From: JANQEU01 sp965242805
GTDB taxonomy: Bacteria > Bacteroidota > Bacteroidia > Cytophagales > Cyclobacteriaceae
Length of the DNA stretch: 64,000 nucleotides
NCBI GenBank assembly: GCA_965242805.1
Contig: CBDETD010000002.1
Coordinates: 1,612,001 to 1,676,000, forward strand
Direction: 5' to 3'
Of this stretch, positions 16,167-24,862 are shown one piece after another; position 1 is the stretch's first letter, and each line of letters starts with the position of its first letter. The position numbers and the translations under genes were made by a program. The notes beneath the pieces are model-generated. The model worked only from the letters and a program-made list of their open reading frames with translations, ran no database searches and had not been told where the DNA came from.

Positions 16167-17180
16167 ATGCTTAAACGAAAGAACATTCAGATAGCGATTG
16201 GAATCGCGATTCTTGGGATCGCAGTCGCAGTCGTTTCCTATCAAAACCCGGAAGTTACCTTCTACTACAATGCCGGCTGGCTGGTCCTGGTTATAATTCT
16301 TCTTTACTTCGGGAATAGAGGCATAACCAAAATTTCAGATAAATACTTTCCCTGGTTAAAGTTCGGTCGCAAGCGATTCTTCTTCCATCTCATCGTTGGG
16401 ATCATCTATTCCCTGGTCGTTATAAACCTAGCTTACTTCACTTTCAAGGTGTTGTTTACCGTTGATCCACCGACAATAGACCAGATAATTGTAACTACGG
16501 TTTTCGGTGCCATGCTTTTCATCCCTGCCTTTACTATATATTTCAGTTTACATTTCCTGGAATACTGGCAACAATCAGAACTGGAAATGGAAAAATTCCA
16601 GAAGGAAAGCATGAGATCACAACTGGCGACCTTAAAAAATCACCTCGATCCTCATTTTCTATTCAATAACCTTAATATTCTATCCAGCCTCATAGATAAG
16701 GATCAGGAAATGTCCCAGGAATTTCTTGTCAGATTTGCTCAGGTGTACAGAACAATGCTGCTAACCAAAGTGGAAGACCTTGTAACCCTGGAAGAAGAAA
16801 TGGATTTCATACAATCCTACATATTTCTTCTACGCACAAGGTTTGAAGACAATATTCAGTTTCAGATCAAAATAAATGAAGAAGCTTCGTACAGCATGCT
16901 CCCTCCCTTAACCGTTCAACTACTGATTGAAAATGCTGTCAAGCACAATATCATAACGGAAGACAGGCCATTGATCATCAAGATTGAGGCATCTCCTGAC
17001 GAGCTTTTCATCATCAACTCACTGTACGAAAAACCACAGGATCTGATAAGTAAATCCGGAACCGGTATTCAAAACATCAAGGAACGATATAAATACTTCA
17101 CTGATAATGAATTGGTTTTTCAAAAGAATCAAAAAGAATATCAGGTTAAGCTTCCACTTCTAGAAATCGAAACCATTTAA
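16167..17180 (+). CDS. LytS-type membrane sensor histidine kinase
   Basis: 337 residues. Four membrane helices (about 8-24, 35-50, 71-95, 105-130) lead into a His_kinase domain (PF06580) with the H-box LDPHFLFNNLN, phospho-acceptor H163, and an ATPase domain with LLIENAVKHN (N-box) and GTGIQNIKERY (G-box). There is no periplasmic sensor domain, so the signal is probably membrane-borne or from a partner. The response regulator gene starts 2 bases after its stop. The pair lies between two paralogous secreted proteins, which are likely targets or ligands. Confidence 0.92.
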   Translation: MLKRKNIQIAIGIAILGIAVAVVSYQNPEVTFYYNAGWLVLVIILLYFGNRGITKISDKYFPWLKFGRKRFFFHLIVGIIYSLVVINLAYFTFKVLFTVDPPTIDQIIVTTVFGAMLFIPAFTIYFSLHFLEYWQQSELEMEKFQKESMRSQLATLKNHLDPHFLFNNLNILSSLIDKDQEMSQEFLVRFAQVYRTMLLTKVEDLVTLEEEMDFIQSYIFLLRTRFEDNIQFQIKINEEASYSMLPPLTVQLLIENAVKHNIITEDRPLIIKIEASPDELFIINSLYEKPQDLISKSGTGIQNIKERYKYFTDNELVFQKNQKEYQVKLPLLEIETI

Positions 17181-17182
17181 CT

Positions 17183-17941
17183 ATGAAAATTTTAATTCTT
17201 GAAGACGAGACCCTTGCTTCTGAACGTATTGTCAAAATGCTTAAGGAAATTGATCCTCAGACGGAAATCGTTGGAGAAATTAAATCCATAAATGAGGGAA
17301 CAAAATGGTTTCAGGAAAACGAATCCCCGGAATTAATTATTAGTGATATAAGGTTGCTTGATGGATTAAGCTTTGACCTTTTTAAAAACCTTCAAATTGA
17401 AACTCCCATCATCTTCACCACTGCCTACGACCAATATGCCATCAAAGCATTTGAAGTCAACAGCATAGATTATTTGTTGAAGCCTATTCAAAAAGAAAAG
17501 CTTGCGGAAAGTATAGCAAAATACCAGGAAAGAACGGCTCAAAACAAATTCCCTGCTGACTTTGAAGGATTATATGATCTTATACATAGCCAAAAGAGAT
17601 CGTATAAATCACGATTCCTGATAAAGGTCGGTCAGAAGATCGTAGCAGTTCCTGTAGAAAAGATCTCCTATTTCTACAGTCAAAACAAACTTACCTATAT
17701 AGTCACCAAAGAAGGGAGGAAACTACCCTCTGATCAGACGCTTGAGTTGCTGGAAACACAACTGGATCCAAATACTTTCTATCGAGCAAATCGACAGGTG
17801 ATAATTAGCTATGACGCCATTGGTGAAATTCACCCTTATTTTAAGGGTAGACTCAAATTAGACCTCAATCCACCCGTGGATATTGAAGTGGTGGTCAGTG
17901 CAGAAAAGACCCCTGAATTCAAAAGTTGGCTTGACCAATAA
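17183..17941 (+). CDS. LytTR-family response regulator
   Basis: 252 residues. Receiver domain 1-120 with acidic E7-D8, phospho-acceptor D55 in ISDIRL, T79/T80 and K100 in LLKP. Linker to about 140, then a LytTR DNA-binding domain (about 143-250) with FLIKVGQKIVAVPVEKI and the FYRANRQVIIS signature. Cognate partner of the kinase encoded just upstream. Such regulators bind direct repeats; a TTCGGTA repeat with 21-bp spacing lies upstream of A1. Confidence 0.93.
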   Translation: MKILILEDETLASERIVKMLKEIDPQTEIVGEIKSINEGTKWFQENESPELIISDIRLLDGLSFDLFKNLQIETPIIFTTAYDQYAIKAFEVNSIDYLLKPIQKEKLAESIAKYQERTAQNKFPADFEGLYDLIHSQKRSYKSRFLIKVGQKIVAVPVEKISYFYSQNKLTYIVTKEGRKLPSDQTLELLETQLDPNTFYRANRQVIISYDAIGEIHPYFKGRLKLDLNPPVDIEVVVSAEKTPEFKSWLDQ

Positions 17942-18126
17942 TTCAAATTTCCAATCTCAAGATTAGTCCCAAATATTTGGGGGATTCTTATTCCCGTTTC
18001 GGTATTAGCATAGTCCGACTCATCGGAAATTGGTTTCAAATCATTGATTTATGACCGTATTTAGTAATGTGATTGATGATCACAAAAGGTCAGAAACCTG
18101 AAACTCAAAAGGAAGAAAACTCAACA

Positions 18127-19386
18127 ATGAAAGGACAATTAAAAATCTACCAGATGCTCGCCATCTTCCTCGTGTTGTCACCTTTAACAGTGTCAGCACA
18201 GGATGATGGCTTTATTTATGGGAAAATTACCACCATTGACGGTGATGAGTACCAGGGTGCCCTCAGATGGGGCAAGGAAGAAGCTTATTGGACAGACATG
18301 TTCAATGCTGAGAAAGAGGAAAATGAAAATCTCGAATATCTCTCCAGAGATGAGTATGAATATCTCCGAGAAAGCAAGTATCGGGGACACCGGGACAATG
18401 ACAGCTGGAGGCATTGGACCAAAGCGAGTTGGTGGGATGATGATTGGGACAACGATCGTTTCCTTCATCGATTCACCTGCCAATTTGGTGAACTGAAATC
18501 AATACGACCACGTAGCAGGGATCGCGTCGATATTGAACTTCAGAATGGTACTGAATTCATTCTTGATGGTGATGGATATAATGACATAGGTGGACAGATT
18601 AAGATTGCTGATTCCGATCTTGGAATCATCGATATTTCCTGGAGCAGGATTGAGTCCATTGAATTTATGGCTACTCCCAAAAAACTAGAAGATAAGTTCG
18701 GAGAGCCATTATACGGCAAAGTGCAATGTGAAATTGGAAGTTTCACAGGTTATATTCAATGGGATCATGACGAGAGAGTAAGTTCGGATAAACTGGACGG
18801 AGATAATGAGGATGGCGATCTATCCATCGCATTTGGCAAGATCAAATCCATTGAAAGAATAGGGTACAGTCGTAGTGAAGTGACATTAAACTCCGGAAGA
18901 AAACTGGAATTGAGAGGAAGTAATGATGTTAACGATGAAAATAGGGGAATAATTGTAACCATTAAAGGGCTGGGAAGAATCGATATCCCATGGAAAGAAT
19001 TTGATCGAGTTGATTTCATGGATGCCCCAAATTCAGGGAAGAGTTATAGCCAATTTAAATCCCAAAATGAATTGACGGCCTCCGTCGAAACAACCAATGG
19101 GGATCAACATTCGGGCAAGTTGATATTTGACCTCGATGAAGAATATGATTTTGAAGTACTCGAAGGAAGTGATGACGACATTGAATTCATCATACCATTC
19201 AGAAACATCGCTTCAATTCAACCTAAGAATTATGAGTATTCGGAAGTGATAACAAAGGACGGGGAAGAATACTTTCTTGGTGAATCACAAGATGTTTCCG
19301 ATAGAAACAATGGACTGATTGTGTTCAAAGGAAGAGAACCCATTTATATCCCCTGGAATAAAGTCGAAAAAATTGATTTCAAGTAA
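18127..19386 (+). CDS. Secreted three-repeat beta protein of unknown function (paralog A2)
   Basis: 419 residues from the ATG at 18127 (MKGQLKIYQML), which gives a signal peptide ending TVSAQ; the TTG at 18073 would add a charged tail and is unlikely. It has the same three-repeat design as the protein at 14897-16144, and whole segments match (RWGKEE, FNAEKE, LDGDGYND, LDGDNEDGDLSI, EPIYIPW). The middle of repeat 1 has a variable insert rich in Trp, Asp and Arg. The conserved acidic LDGDN loops may bind metal. The last gene of the LytTR locus, followed by a terminator. No known family recognised; the two copies probably arose by duplication around the kinase-regulator pair. Confidence 0.8.
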   Translation: MKGQLKIYQMLAIFLVLSPLTVSAQDDGFIYGKITTIDGDEYQGALRWGKEEAYWTDMFNAEKEENENLEYLSRDEYEYLRESKYRGHRDNDSWRHWTKASWWDDDWDNDRFLHRFTCQFGELKSIRPRSRDRVDIELQNGTEFILDGDGYNDIGGQIKIADSDLGIIDISWSRIESIEFMATPKKLEDKFGEPLYGKVQCEIGSFTGYIQWDHDERVSSDKLDGDNEDGDLSIAFGKIKSIERIGYSRSEVTLNSGRKLELRGSNDVNDENRGIIVTIKGLGRIDIPWKEFDRVDFMDAPNSGKSYSQFKSQNELTASVETTNGDQHSGKLIFDLDEEYDFEVLEGSDDDIEFIIPFRNIASIQPKNYEYSEVITKDGEEYFLGESQDVSDRNNGLIVFKGREPIYIPWNKVEKIDFK

Positions 19387-19409
19387 GTAATATTCTAATT
19401 TTCTCACTA

Positions 19410-19446
19410 AAAAGCTCTCTTGCATAAGTAAGGGAGCTTTTTTATT
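19410..19446 (+). terminator. Terminator of the LytTR locus
   Basis: Stem AAGCTCTCTT with AAGGGAGCTT (one G-T pair, loop of about 8 nt), then TTTTTT. It lies 25 bases after the A2 stop. A convincing intrinsic terminator. Confidence 0.75.
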
Positions 19447-19506
19447 ATTTTTGAAGTGGGTGAAGGGCATAGTGCCCTGGACAATTTCTCATTATATATT
19501 ACTGTT

Positions 19507-20130
19507 ATGCCTACTTCAATACGATCGATATTTATCTTAATCATTATTTTCGGTGGTTTTTTTGGATACAAATGGTACAAGCAAACCTATAATCCAATCG
19601 TTTTAACAGAAGAAGTGATCAAACCTGATATTCTTCTGGACAACACCAAGCAGTATGCCAAGGAACATTCCTATGATCGCAGCGTAAGTCAAATTGAGGA
19701 TGCAATAAGGGCCATTCGAAGGATTGAACCCGAGTTGGATGAGGAGAGTCGTAAATTACTCGAGAGTTCCATTGATGATATGTTGATTGTTTACGCAGAG
19801 TTGCGAAATGATACACTGATCATGGAAGATCTTAATGCCGCATTTTCCAAGGCATTGAATGCATTAACTATTGCGGAATTGAGGGTAACAGAATTTCTTT
19901 TGGAAAGTGACAATTCTGACAAAGCGATTATCGCTTTGAAATACGGCATGTATCATATAAAGAACGCTCTCAGGTTTTCTGAAGGTAGAAAAAAGGAATA
20001 TGAAGCCCACATTTACGATGAGATTGATTCCTTACTTGAGAGTAGAGATCTGGATCACGATGAAATGATTGCAAGGTTGGAAATCATGATTGCAGAGCTT
20101 GATTCTTTAATTACTGATAAGATCAACTGA
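19507..20130 (+). CDS. Membrane-anchored helical protein of unknown function (paralog B1)
   Basis: 207 residues from the ATG at 19507 (MPTSIRSIFIL); upstream in-frame codons lie next to the terminator and give no better start. One N-terminal membrane helix (about 6-22) is followed by an all-helical, charge-rich domain with TPR-like helix pairs (LNALTIAELRVTEFLL, AIIALKYGMYHIKNAL). The anchor suggests that the domain is on one face of the inner membrane, most likely outside. It is clearly paralogous to 24147-24782. No family was recognised. It is followed 27 bp later by DNA polymerase IV on the same strand, which is probably chance. Confidence 0.75.
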   Translation: MPTSIRSIFILIIIFGGFFGYKWYKQTYNPIVLTEEVIKPDILLDNTKQYAKEHSYDRSVSQIEDAIRAIRRIEPELDEESRKLLESSIDDMLIVYAELRNDTLIMEDLNAAFSKALNALTIAELRVTEFLLESDNSDKAIIALKYGMYHIKNALRFSEGRKKEYEAHIYDEIDSLLESRDLDHDEMIARLEIMIAELDSLITDKIN

Positions 20131-20157
20131 CATGTATTAAGCCATAGTCCATTGACT

Positions 20158-21234
20158 ATGATGGCCGACACTCGTAAAATAATCCACATTGATATGGATG
20201 CCTTTTTCGCGTCTGTCGAGCAGAGGGACAATCTTGATCTCCGAGGAAAACCAGTGGCTGTGGGTGGCGGAGGCAAACGGGGGGTAGTGGCTGCAGCTAG
20301 CTATGAAGCCAGAAGATTTGGTGTTCATTCAGCTATGCCATCAATGCGAGCAGTGAAATTATGCCCTGAAATAATTTTTGTTAGACCACGTTTTGACGTT
20401 TACAAAGAAGTCTCCGTTCAAATACGTAAGGTTTTTCACGAGTACACAGACCTGGTAGAACCCCTTTCGTTGGATGAAGCCTATCTTGATGTGACCAAAG
20501 TAAAAAAGGGGTTGCCAAGTGCAACTCTGATTGCTAAAGAAATCAAAAGAGAAATTAGAGAACAAACTAACCTGACAGCATCGGCAGGAATTTCGTTCAA
20601 TAAATTCCTTGCGAAAACTGCGTCTGATATTAGGAAACCGGATGGATTATACGTCATCCTTCCCGAAGATGCCCAGGAATTCATCCAGAGATTGCCTATC
20701 AAGAAGTTTCATGGTATTGGTTCAGTTACTGCGGAGAAAATGAAACATGCCGGTATTTTTACCGGTGCTGATCTTCAGAAATATAGCTTAGAAGACCTCA
20801 TTCACAGATTTGGGAAGATGGGTAAATACTATTATGACATTTGCAGGGGTGTGGATGATAGAGAAGTGAAACCCCATCGTGATCGAAAATCATTAAGTGC
20901 TGAAAATACTTTCGAAAGTGAATTAATGACACTGGAAAGTGTCAAACAACACCTGGACCCAATATTAAAGGAAGTCATAAAAAGATATGAAAAGTCCCAG
21001 TCAAGGGGTAGAACCGTAACATTGAAAATAAAATATGGTGACTTTCATCAAATCACCAGAAGTCATACGGAAGAAGAAGCAATCCAATCATTGGATGATC
21101 TTCAAAAGAATATTTTTAAGCTTATCAACGAATCGATTCTGAGACCTGAAGGGATCAGATTGTTAGGTGTCGGAATATCAAATTTTCAAGACAAGAACCC
21201 AGATCATGAAACTCAATTGACCATTGAGTTCTAA
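20158..21234 (+). CDS. dinB: DNA polymerase IV (Y family)
   Basis: 358 residues. The Y-family palm shows IDMDAFFASVEQ (D12) near the start and LSLDEAYLD with D106-E107, the metal-binding carboxylates. Helix-hairpin-helix and little-finger regions follow at the usual spacing. The C-terminus ends QLTIEF, a good beta-clamp binding motif, so the protein is complete. It carries out error-prone bypass of damaged DNA. The start is ATG at 20158; a TTG 6 bases upstream is unlikely. The stop overlaps the stop of the convergent gene at 21231. Confidence 0.95.
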   Translation: MMADTRKIIHIDMDAFFASVEQRDNLDLRGKPVAVGGGGKRGVVAAASYEARRFGVHSAMPSMRAVKLCPEIIFVRPRFDVYKEVSVQIRKVFHEYTDLVEPLSLDEAYLDVTKVKKGLPSATLIAKEIKREIREQTNLTASAGISFNKFLAKTASDIRKPDGLYVILPEDAQEFIQRLPIKKFHGIGSVTAEKMKHAGIFTGADLQKYSLEDLIHRFGKMGKYYYDICRGVDDREVKPHRDRKSLSAENTFESELMTLESVKQHLDPILKEVIKRYEKSQSRGRTVTLKIKYGDFHQITRSHTEEEAIQSLDDLQKNIFKLINESILRPEGIRLLGVGISNFQDKNPDHETQLTIEF

Positions 21235-21920
21235 ATGAATTTTCGTTCTGCCATCAAATTGAAAATTATATCTACAATTTCATCGTCAGCTAACTTAGCT
21301 CTATTAAGCACAACATCGAAAATAGAGTTAGAAAAGGGCTTCTGAGACAGGTTCTCCGTCCAAAGTCTTCTTTCATTATCAACTTTTTCAATCAGTGCCA
21401 TTGCGTCTCGTTTTGTAATCTCTTTAAGTTCACTGATTTGGTTGATCCTCCAATCGATAGGTGCCATGAATCTGACGTGAAGTGAGTTTCGCATCCTATG
21501 TGTGAGGGCTGCTCCTCCCCTTCCGACAACGATCACATTCCCTGTTCTCGAATAAGTCTCAATAATGTCCTTGACCGTTTCAAGGATTTTCTTGTTTGAT
21601 AAGTTGTAATGATGAGAAAATCCTGAGAAAATATCGTCAATCATGCTAGTACCATGGGTGATCACTCTTTCTTCCAATCTTTGAGGAATAAGATGAAGTT
21701 CCTTGGCTGATTCCTCTATAATCTCTTTGTTTATATACTTCCATGACACTTTGTCCACTTTCCCTTCATTGTACTTTGAAATCTTGGAAAGCAGTTTCAA
21801 TACTACTTTGTTGGATCCACACCCATACTCACGTGACACGGTTACCACAGGACCATCCGGTTTACGAAGAGCTTTTAACCGATCACGCTCATTCATGTAT
21901 TTCTTCAGATTGATCTTCAT
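21231..21920 (-). CDS. Cytidylate-kinase-like protein
   Basis: 229 residues. VVTVSREYGCGSNKV (about 25-39) is the P-loop-like start of the cytidylate kinase-like family (PF13189), and NVIVVGRGG with later R-rich helices matches its core and lid. True CMP kinase (Cmk) has a different sequence and is expected elsewhere, so the substrate is open. It is convergent with dinB, the two stops overlapping by 3 bases. The start at 21920 is followed upstream by a divergent region with the TetR unit. Confidence 0.82.
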   Translation of the reverse strand: MKINLKKYMNERDRLKALRKPDGPVVTVSREYGCGSNKVVLKLLSKISKYNEGKVDKVSWKYINKEIIEESAKELHLIPQRLEERVITHGTSMIDDIFSGFSHHYNLSNKKILETVKDIIETYSRTGNVIVVGRGGAALTHRMRNSLHVRFMAPIDWRINQISELKEITKRDAMALIEKVDNERRLWTENLSQKPFSNSIFDVVLNRAKLADDEIVDIIFNLMAERKFI

Positions 21921-22010
21921 GATTTACAGTATTTTCATCATCCATAAGTTATAACTCCACTGAATGTTCTCATATGATAATTATTAGGATAGGCGTTGTG
22001 AAAGATCATA

Positions 22011-22042
22011 TTTGGATGTTAATATACCGATCGGTATATTTG
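22011..22042 (+). promoter_or_regulatory. Promoter of the TetR gene, -33 TTTG and -7 TATATTTG
   Basis: TTTG at 22011-22014, 20-bp spacer, TATATTTG at 22035-22042: an exact match to the Bacteroidota sigma-A promoter. The ATG at 22047 lies only 5 bases after the -7 box, where transcription should start, so the mRNA is probably leaderless. The operator palindrome covers the spacer end and most of the -7 box. Confidence 0.75.
22021..22040 (+). promoter_or_regulatory. TetR operator, perfect 20-bp palindrome
   Basis: AATATACCGATCGGTATATT is a perfect inverted repeat overlapping the -7 box of the TetR gene. Size and symmetry fit a dimeric TetR repressor. A second site with the same half-sites (ATACC, 4 nt, GGTAT) lies downstream of the gene at 22642-22655. 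Confidence 0.8.
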
Positions 22043-22046
22043 CAAT

Positions 22047-22637
22047 ATGAGAAATCCCGAAAGCACCAGGAAATTGATTATAAGCAAGGCAATGTCGATC
22101 TTCAATACGAAGGGATATCGGGCTACATCATTATCTGACATTACAAAGGCTACGGGGATCACCAAAGGTGCGATCTATGGGAATTTCGAAAACAAAGACG
22201 ATGTAGCATTGGCCGCCTTTGAATACGGTATCAATAAGATAATTGATCAGCTACGAGAAAGAATTAGCGCCCAAAAAACTGCTCCCCTAAAGTTGAAGGC
22301 AATCATTCATTACTATGAGGAATATGTTCTTAATCCTCCGATTAGAGGCGGTTGCCCAATAATAAATACATCCATCGAAGCGGATGATAATTATCCAATG
22401 CTAAGGACACGTGTTATCAGGACAATCACCATACTTAAGGACTCAATCAAGAAAATCATACACCGTGGTGTAATAGAAGAGCAAGTAGATCGATCGATCA
22501 GGGTCGATGAATTTGCTACGATGTTCTACGCCACAATTGAAGGAGCAATTATGTTATCCAGGGTCGAGGGAGATCTCGAATCATATAGACTTGCGACCAA
22601 ACAGCTTTTAAACCTCATTGATAGTTATTCACTTTAA
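22047..22637 (+). CDS. TetR/AcrR-family repressor
   Basis: 196 residues. N-terminal helix-turn-helix ISKAMSIFNTKGYRATSL then TGITKGAIYGNFENKD is a textbook TetR_N domain. The ligand domain carries RGGCPIINTSIEADD, seen in the YxaF/LmrA-like subgroup. The gene is preceded by a perfect operator that overlaps its own promoter (autorepression) and followed after 11 bp by an alpha/beta hydrolase gene with a second operator at its front. The inducer is unknown; a lipophilic ester or alcohol would fit the neighbour. Confidence 0.93.
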   Translation: MRNPESTRKLIISKAMSIFNTKGYRATSLSDITKATGITKGAIYGNFENKDDVALAAFEYGINKIIDQLRERISAQKTAPLKLKAIIHYYEEYVLNPPIRGGCPIINTSIEADDNYPMLRTRVIRTITILKDSIKKIIHRGVIEEQVDRSIRVDEFATMFYATIEGAIMLSRVEGDLESYRLATKQLLNLIDSYSL

Positions 22638-22641
22638 TTAA

Positions 22642-22655
22642 ATACCAAATGGTAT
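22642..22655 (+). promoter_or_regulatory. Second TetR operator at the hydrolase start
   Basis: ATACC-AAAT-GGTAT keeps both half-sites and spacing of the operator at 22021-22040, with flanking AT matching too (TATATT on the right arm). It covers the first ATG (22649) of the hydrolase frame. This suggests repression of the hydrolase as well, and that its true start is the ATG at 22697. Confidence 0.65.
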
Positions 22656-22696
22656 ATTCTCAGAAAAGAACCTTAATAGATGCCGGCACACAGGAT

Positions 22697-23566
22697 ATGA
22701 GTCGACCTCAGGAACGTCCACCTAAAACCAATTGGAAAATTGAATTAATGAAAAAGGGAATTGGCATTATCCAGCATATATCCCCAAGGACTGCTTCGGA
22801 GATCATCTGGCATCATTTCACAAAACCCGGACGCTCCAGATTTACTGAAGCCCAGCAGTCCCTCGTGGACCAGGCCAAGGTTTCCACAATCAGGTATAAT
22901 GGGTATGACCTACAGACCTATCAATGGGGTGACCGAGGACCTAAAATCCTTCTAAGTCATGGTTGGAATTCAAAAATTGCGGATTTCCGCAAAATGATAG
23001 AAGCGCTGGTTTCAGCGGGTTATATAGTTGAAGGAATTGATATGAAAGCCCATGGCAACTCTAGTGGAAAACATACGGCCTTGCCAGAAATCCGTGATGT
23101 TCTTAAGAATTTTTATATCAAAAACGGACCATATCATGCTGTAATAGGATATTCAATTGGAGGTTTGGCTGCTGGTATATTTTTAAGTGAGTTGTCAAAC
23201 GAATTCCATCCGAGATCATTATTCATTTTGTCAGCTCCTTCCTACACAAGATACTTTTTTGAAGATCTCATTTCCGACCTGGGATATTCGGAACGTGTAT
23301 TTGAGGAAATGTGTAAAATGGTCGATGAAAACTATCACCAATCGATCGATTATTTCGACCTAAGGAACAAAAAGGACGATTTAGGACAAATGGACCTCCA
23401 TTTCATATACGATGAAAACGATGAAACTGTACCTTTCAATAAAGGAACTGAACTTCTGAAAATCTATGAGAATGCATCCTTCGTGCATACCAAAGGCCTG
23501 GGGCACTATAAAGTGATCTCCTTCAGTGAAGTCATCGATTATATCGTAAGAAAACTCAATGTCTAA
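22697..23566 (+). CDS. Alpha/beta hydrolase under TetR control
   Basis: 289 residues if started at ATG 22697 (305 from ATG 22649). The later start is preferred because the earlier one is inside the operator. The nucleophile elbow GYSIGG (Ser 153 from 22697), an acid in DENDETVP (Asp 242) and the base His in GLGHYK (His 270) make a full triad. The oxyanion region is LLSHGWNSK. No signal peptide, so cytoplasmic esterase or lipase-like hydrolase of Abhydrolase_1/6 type. It is regulated by the TetR gene just upstream. Stop overlaps the stop of the convergent VOC gene. Confidence 0.87.
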   Translation: MSRPQERPPKTNWKIELMKKGIGIIQHISPRTASEIIWHHFTKPGRSRFTEAQQSLVDQAKVSTIRYNGYDLQTYQWGDRGPKILLSHGWNSKIADFRKMIEALVSAGYIVEGIDMKAHGNSSGKHTALPEIRDVLKNFYIKNGPYHAVIGYSIGGLAAGIFLSELSNEFHPRSLFILSAPSYTRYFFEDLISDLGYSERVFEEMCKMVDENYHQSIDYFDLRNKKDDLGQMDLHFIYDENDETVPFNKGTELLKIYENASFVHTKGLGHYKVISFSEVIDYIVRKLNV

Positions 23567-23985
23567 TCATGGATTGAATTATCACTATATCCTTCATCAA
23601 ATACTTTGTCCACTGGTTCCCAAAGTTCAATCTTTCTTCCGTCCGGATCCATGATGTGAATAAACTTACCATAGTCATATACTTCAATTTCATCAACGAT
23701 CTCCACACCATTTTGCTTGAATTCCTCAACTAAAGACTCCAAGTCATGAACCCTGTAGTTGATCATGAAGTCCGTATTTGAAGGATCCATGTATTTGCTT
23801 TTGCTATCAAATATTCCCCATTGCAGAAATCCGGATTTTGATGGATCGGATACTTTTCTGAATTCGAAAAGTGCTCCATACTTGTCCATTTTCATTCCAA
23901 GGTTGTCCTGATACCATTTTTTCGTTTTATCAGGGTCCAGAGACTTAAAAAAGACCCCACCTATTCCAGTTACTTTTTTACTCAT
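23563..23985 (-). CDS. VOC-family (glyoxalase/bleomycin-resistance fold) protein
   Basis: 140 residues from ATG 23985 (MSKKVTG); the frame opens 11 codons earlier, but the inner start fits family length. A single VOC double-repeat unit is visible: GGVFFKSLDPDKTKKWYQDNLGMK and later FIHIMDPDGRKIELWEP. The E in IELWE is the usual metal ligand. Role (lyase, dioxygenase or binding protein) unknown. Convergent with the alpha/beta hydrolase; stops overlap. Confidence 0.88.
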   Translation of the reverse strand: MSKKVTGIGGVFFKSLDPDKTKKWYQDNLGMKMDKYGALFEFRKVSDPSKSGFLQWGIFDSKSKYMDPSNTDFMINYRVHDLESLVEEFKQNGVEIVDEIEVYDYGKFIHIMDPDGRKIELWEPVDKVFDEGYSDNSIHD

Positions 23986-24146
23986 TTCAACATTTCTTTT
24001 AAGGTCAAATAACGTCATTTACTAAAGATCAACACTAATACTTTCGGGTGAAATTGTTGAAAATCATGACATTATGAGATTAAACTCAACGAACATGATC
24101 CTCTGGAATACTAAATTCATAATGTCGAATCAAATTGGTCCACGAA

Positions 24147-24782
24147 ATGAAACCGTTCAATTTTGTACTTATCATACTGGTTTTGTTTTTGAGTGTTGTC
24201 TGTGCAAAGTTGTATTTGGACAGCATCCAAAATCGACGAGAAAATCCCTCCACAACCAATTTTGCTTTAAAACCTGATACTTTCCTGGAAAATGCCAATA
24301 GAGATTTGAAAAGGCATTATTTCAAAACAAGCCATAGGAACATTCAAAAAGCCATTGCCGCCATGAGAATGATCCAGAAAGACTTCGATGAGGTCAGTAT
24401 TGCTGCCATTGAAGTTGCCATTGCGGACCTGGAATTACTTGAAGAGCAACTGGCCAAAGATATGATTGATCCCAAACTTATGAGCGAGGTCTTCATGTAC
24501 GCCTTGAATTCTTTGGCATATGCTCAAATGAGGGTTTCTGAAGAATTATGTGAAAAAGGAGATAGAAAAGCCGCTAAATACGCGTTGAAATATGCTTTGG
24601 AACACCTACACAATGCAAGTAGGTTCTCTGACAATTTTGAACTGGAAATAGAACGTGAGGTTTATAGAACAATCGACTCTTTAATAAAGAACGACCTGAT
24701 CGAAACTGAGATTCTGAGAGCTTCAGTAAATCCTTTGTTGGTTGAAATGGACACAACAATCCTGAAGGTCAGTAGTTACTAA
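24147..24782 (+). CDS. Membrane-anchored helical protein of unknown function (paralog B2)
   Basis: 211 residues from ATG 24147. One N-terminal hydrophobic helix (about 4-21, with a Cys at the end that is not a good lipobox) precedes an all-helical domain. Segments such as FMYALNSLAYAQMRVSE, KYALKYALEHLHNASRFS and TIDSLI align with the protein at 19507-20130, so both belong to one unnamed family of anchored helical proteins. Divergent from the VOC gene. A 10-bp inverted repeat lies in the upstream region. Confidence 0.75.
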   Translation: MKPFNFVLIILVLFLSVVCAKLYLDSIQNRRENPSTTNFALKPDTFLENANRDLKRHYFKTSHRNIQKAIAAMRMIQKDFDEVSIAAIEVAIADLELLEEQLAKDMIDPKLMSEVFMYALNSLAYAQMRVSEELCEKGDRKAAKYALKYALEHLHNASRFSDNFELEIEREVYRTIDSLIKNDLIETEILRASVNPLLVEMDTTILKVSSY

Positions 24783-24862
24783 TACGGTAAAGCATCTGAC
24801 AGAAACAAAATCTATTTTAATCAATATCCCCATAATTGGATATTTTCGCCAAAAAAGAAGAC

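Noticed and set aside
22649..22696. First ATG of the alpha/beta hydrolase as its start
   Set aside because: It lies within the second TetR operator and the added 16 residues show no fold elements; kept only as the alternative start.
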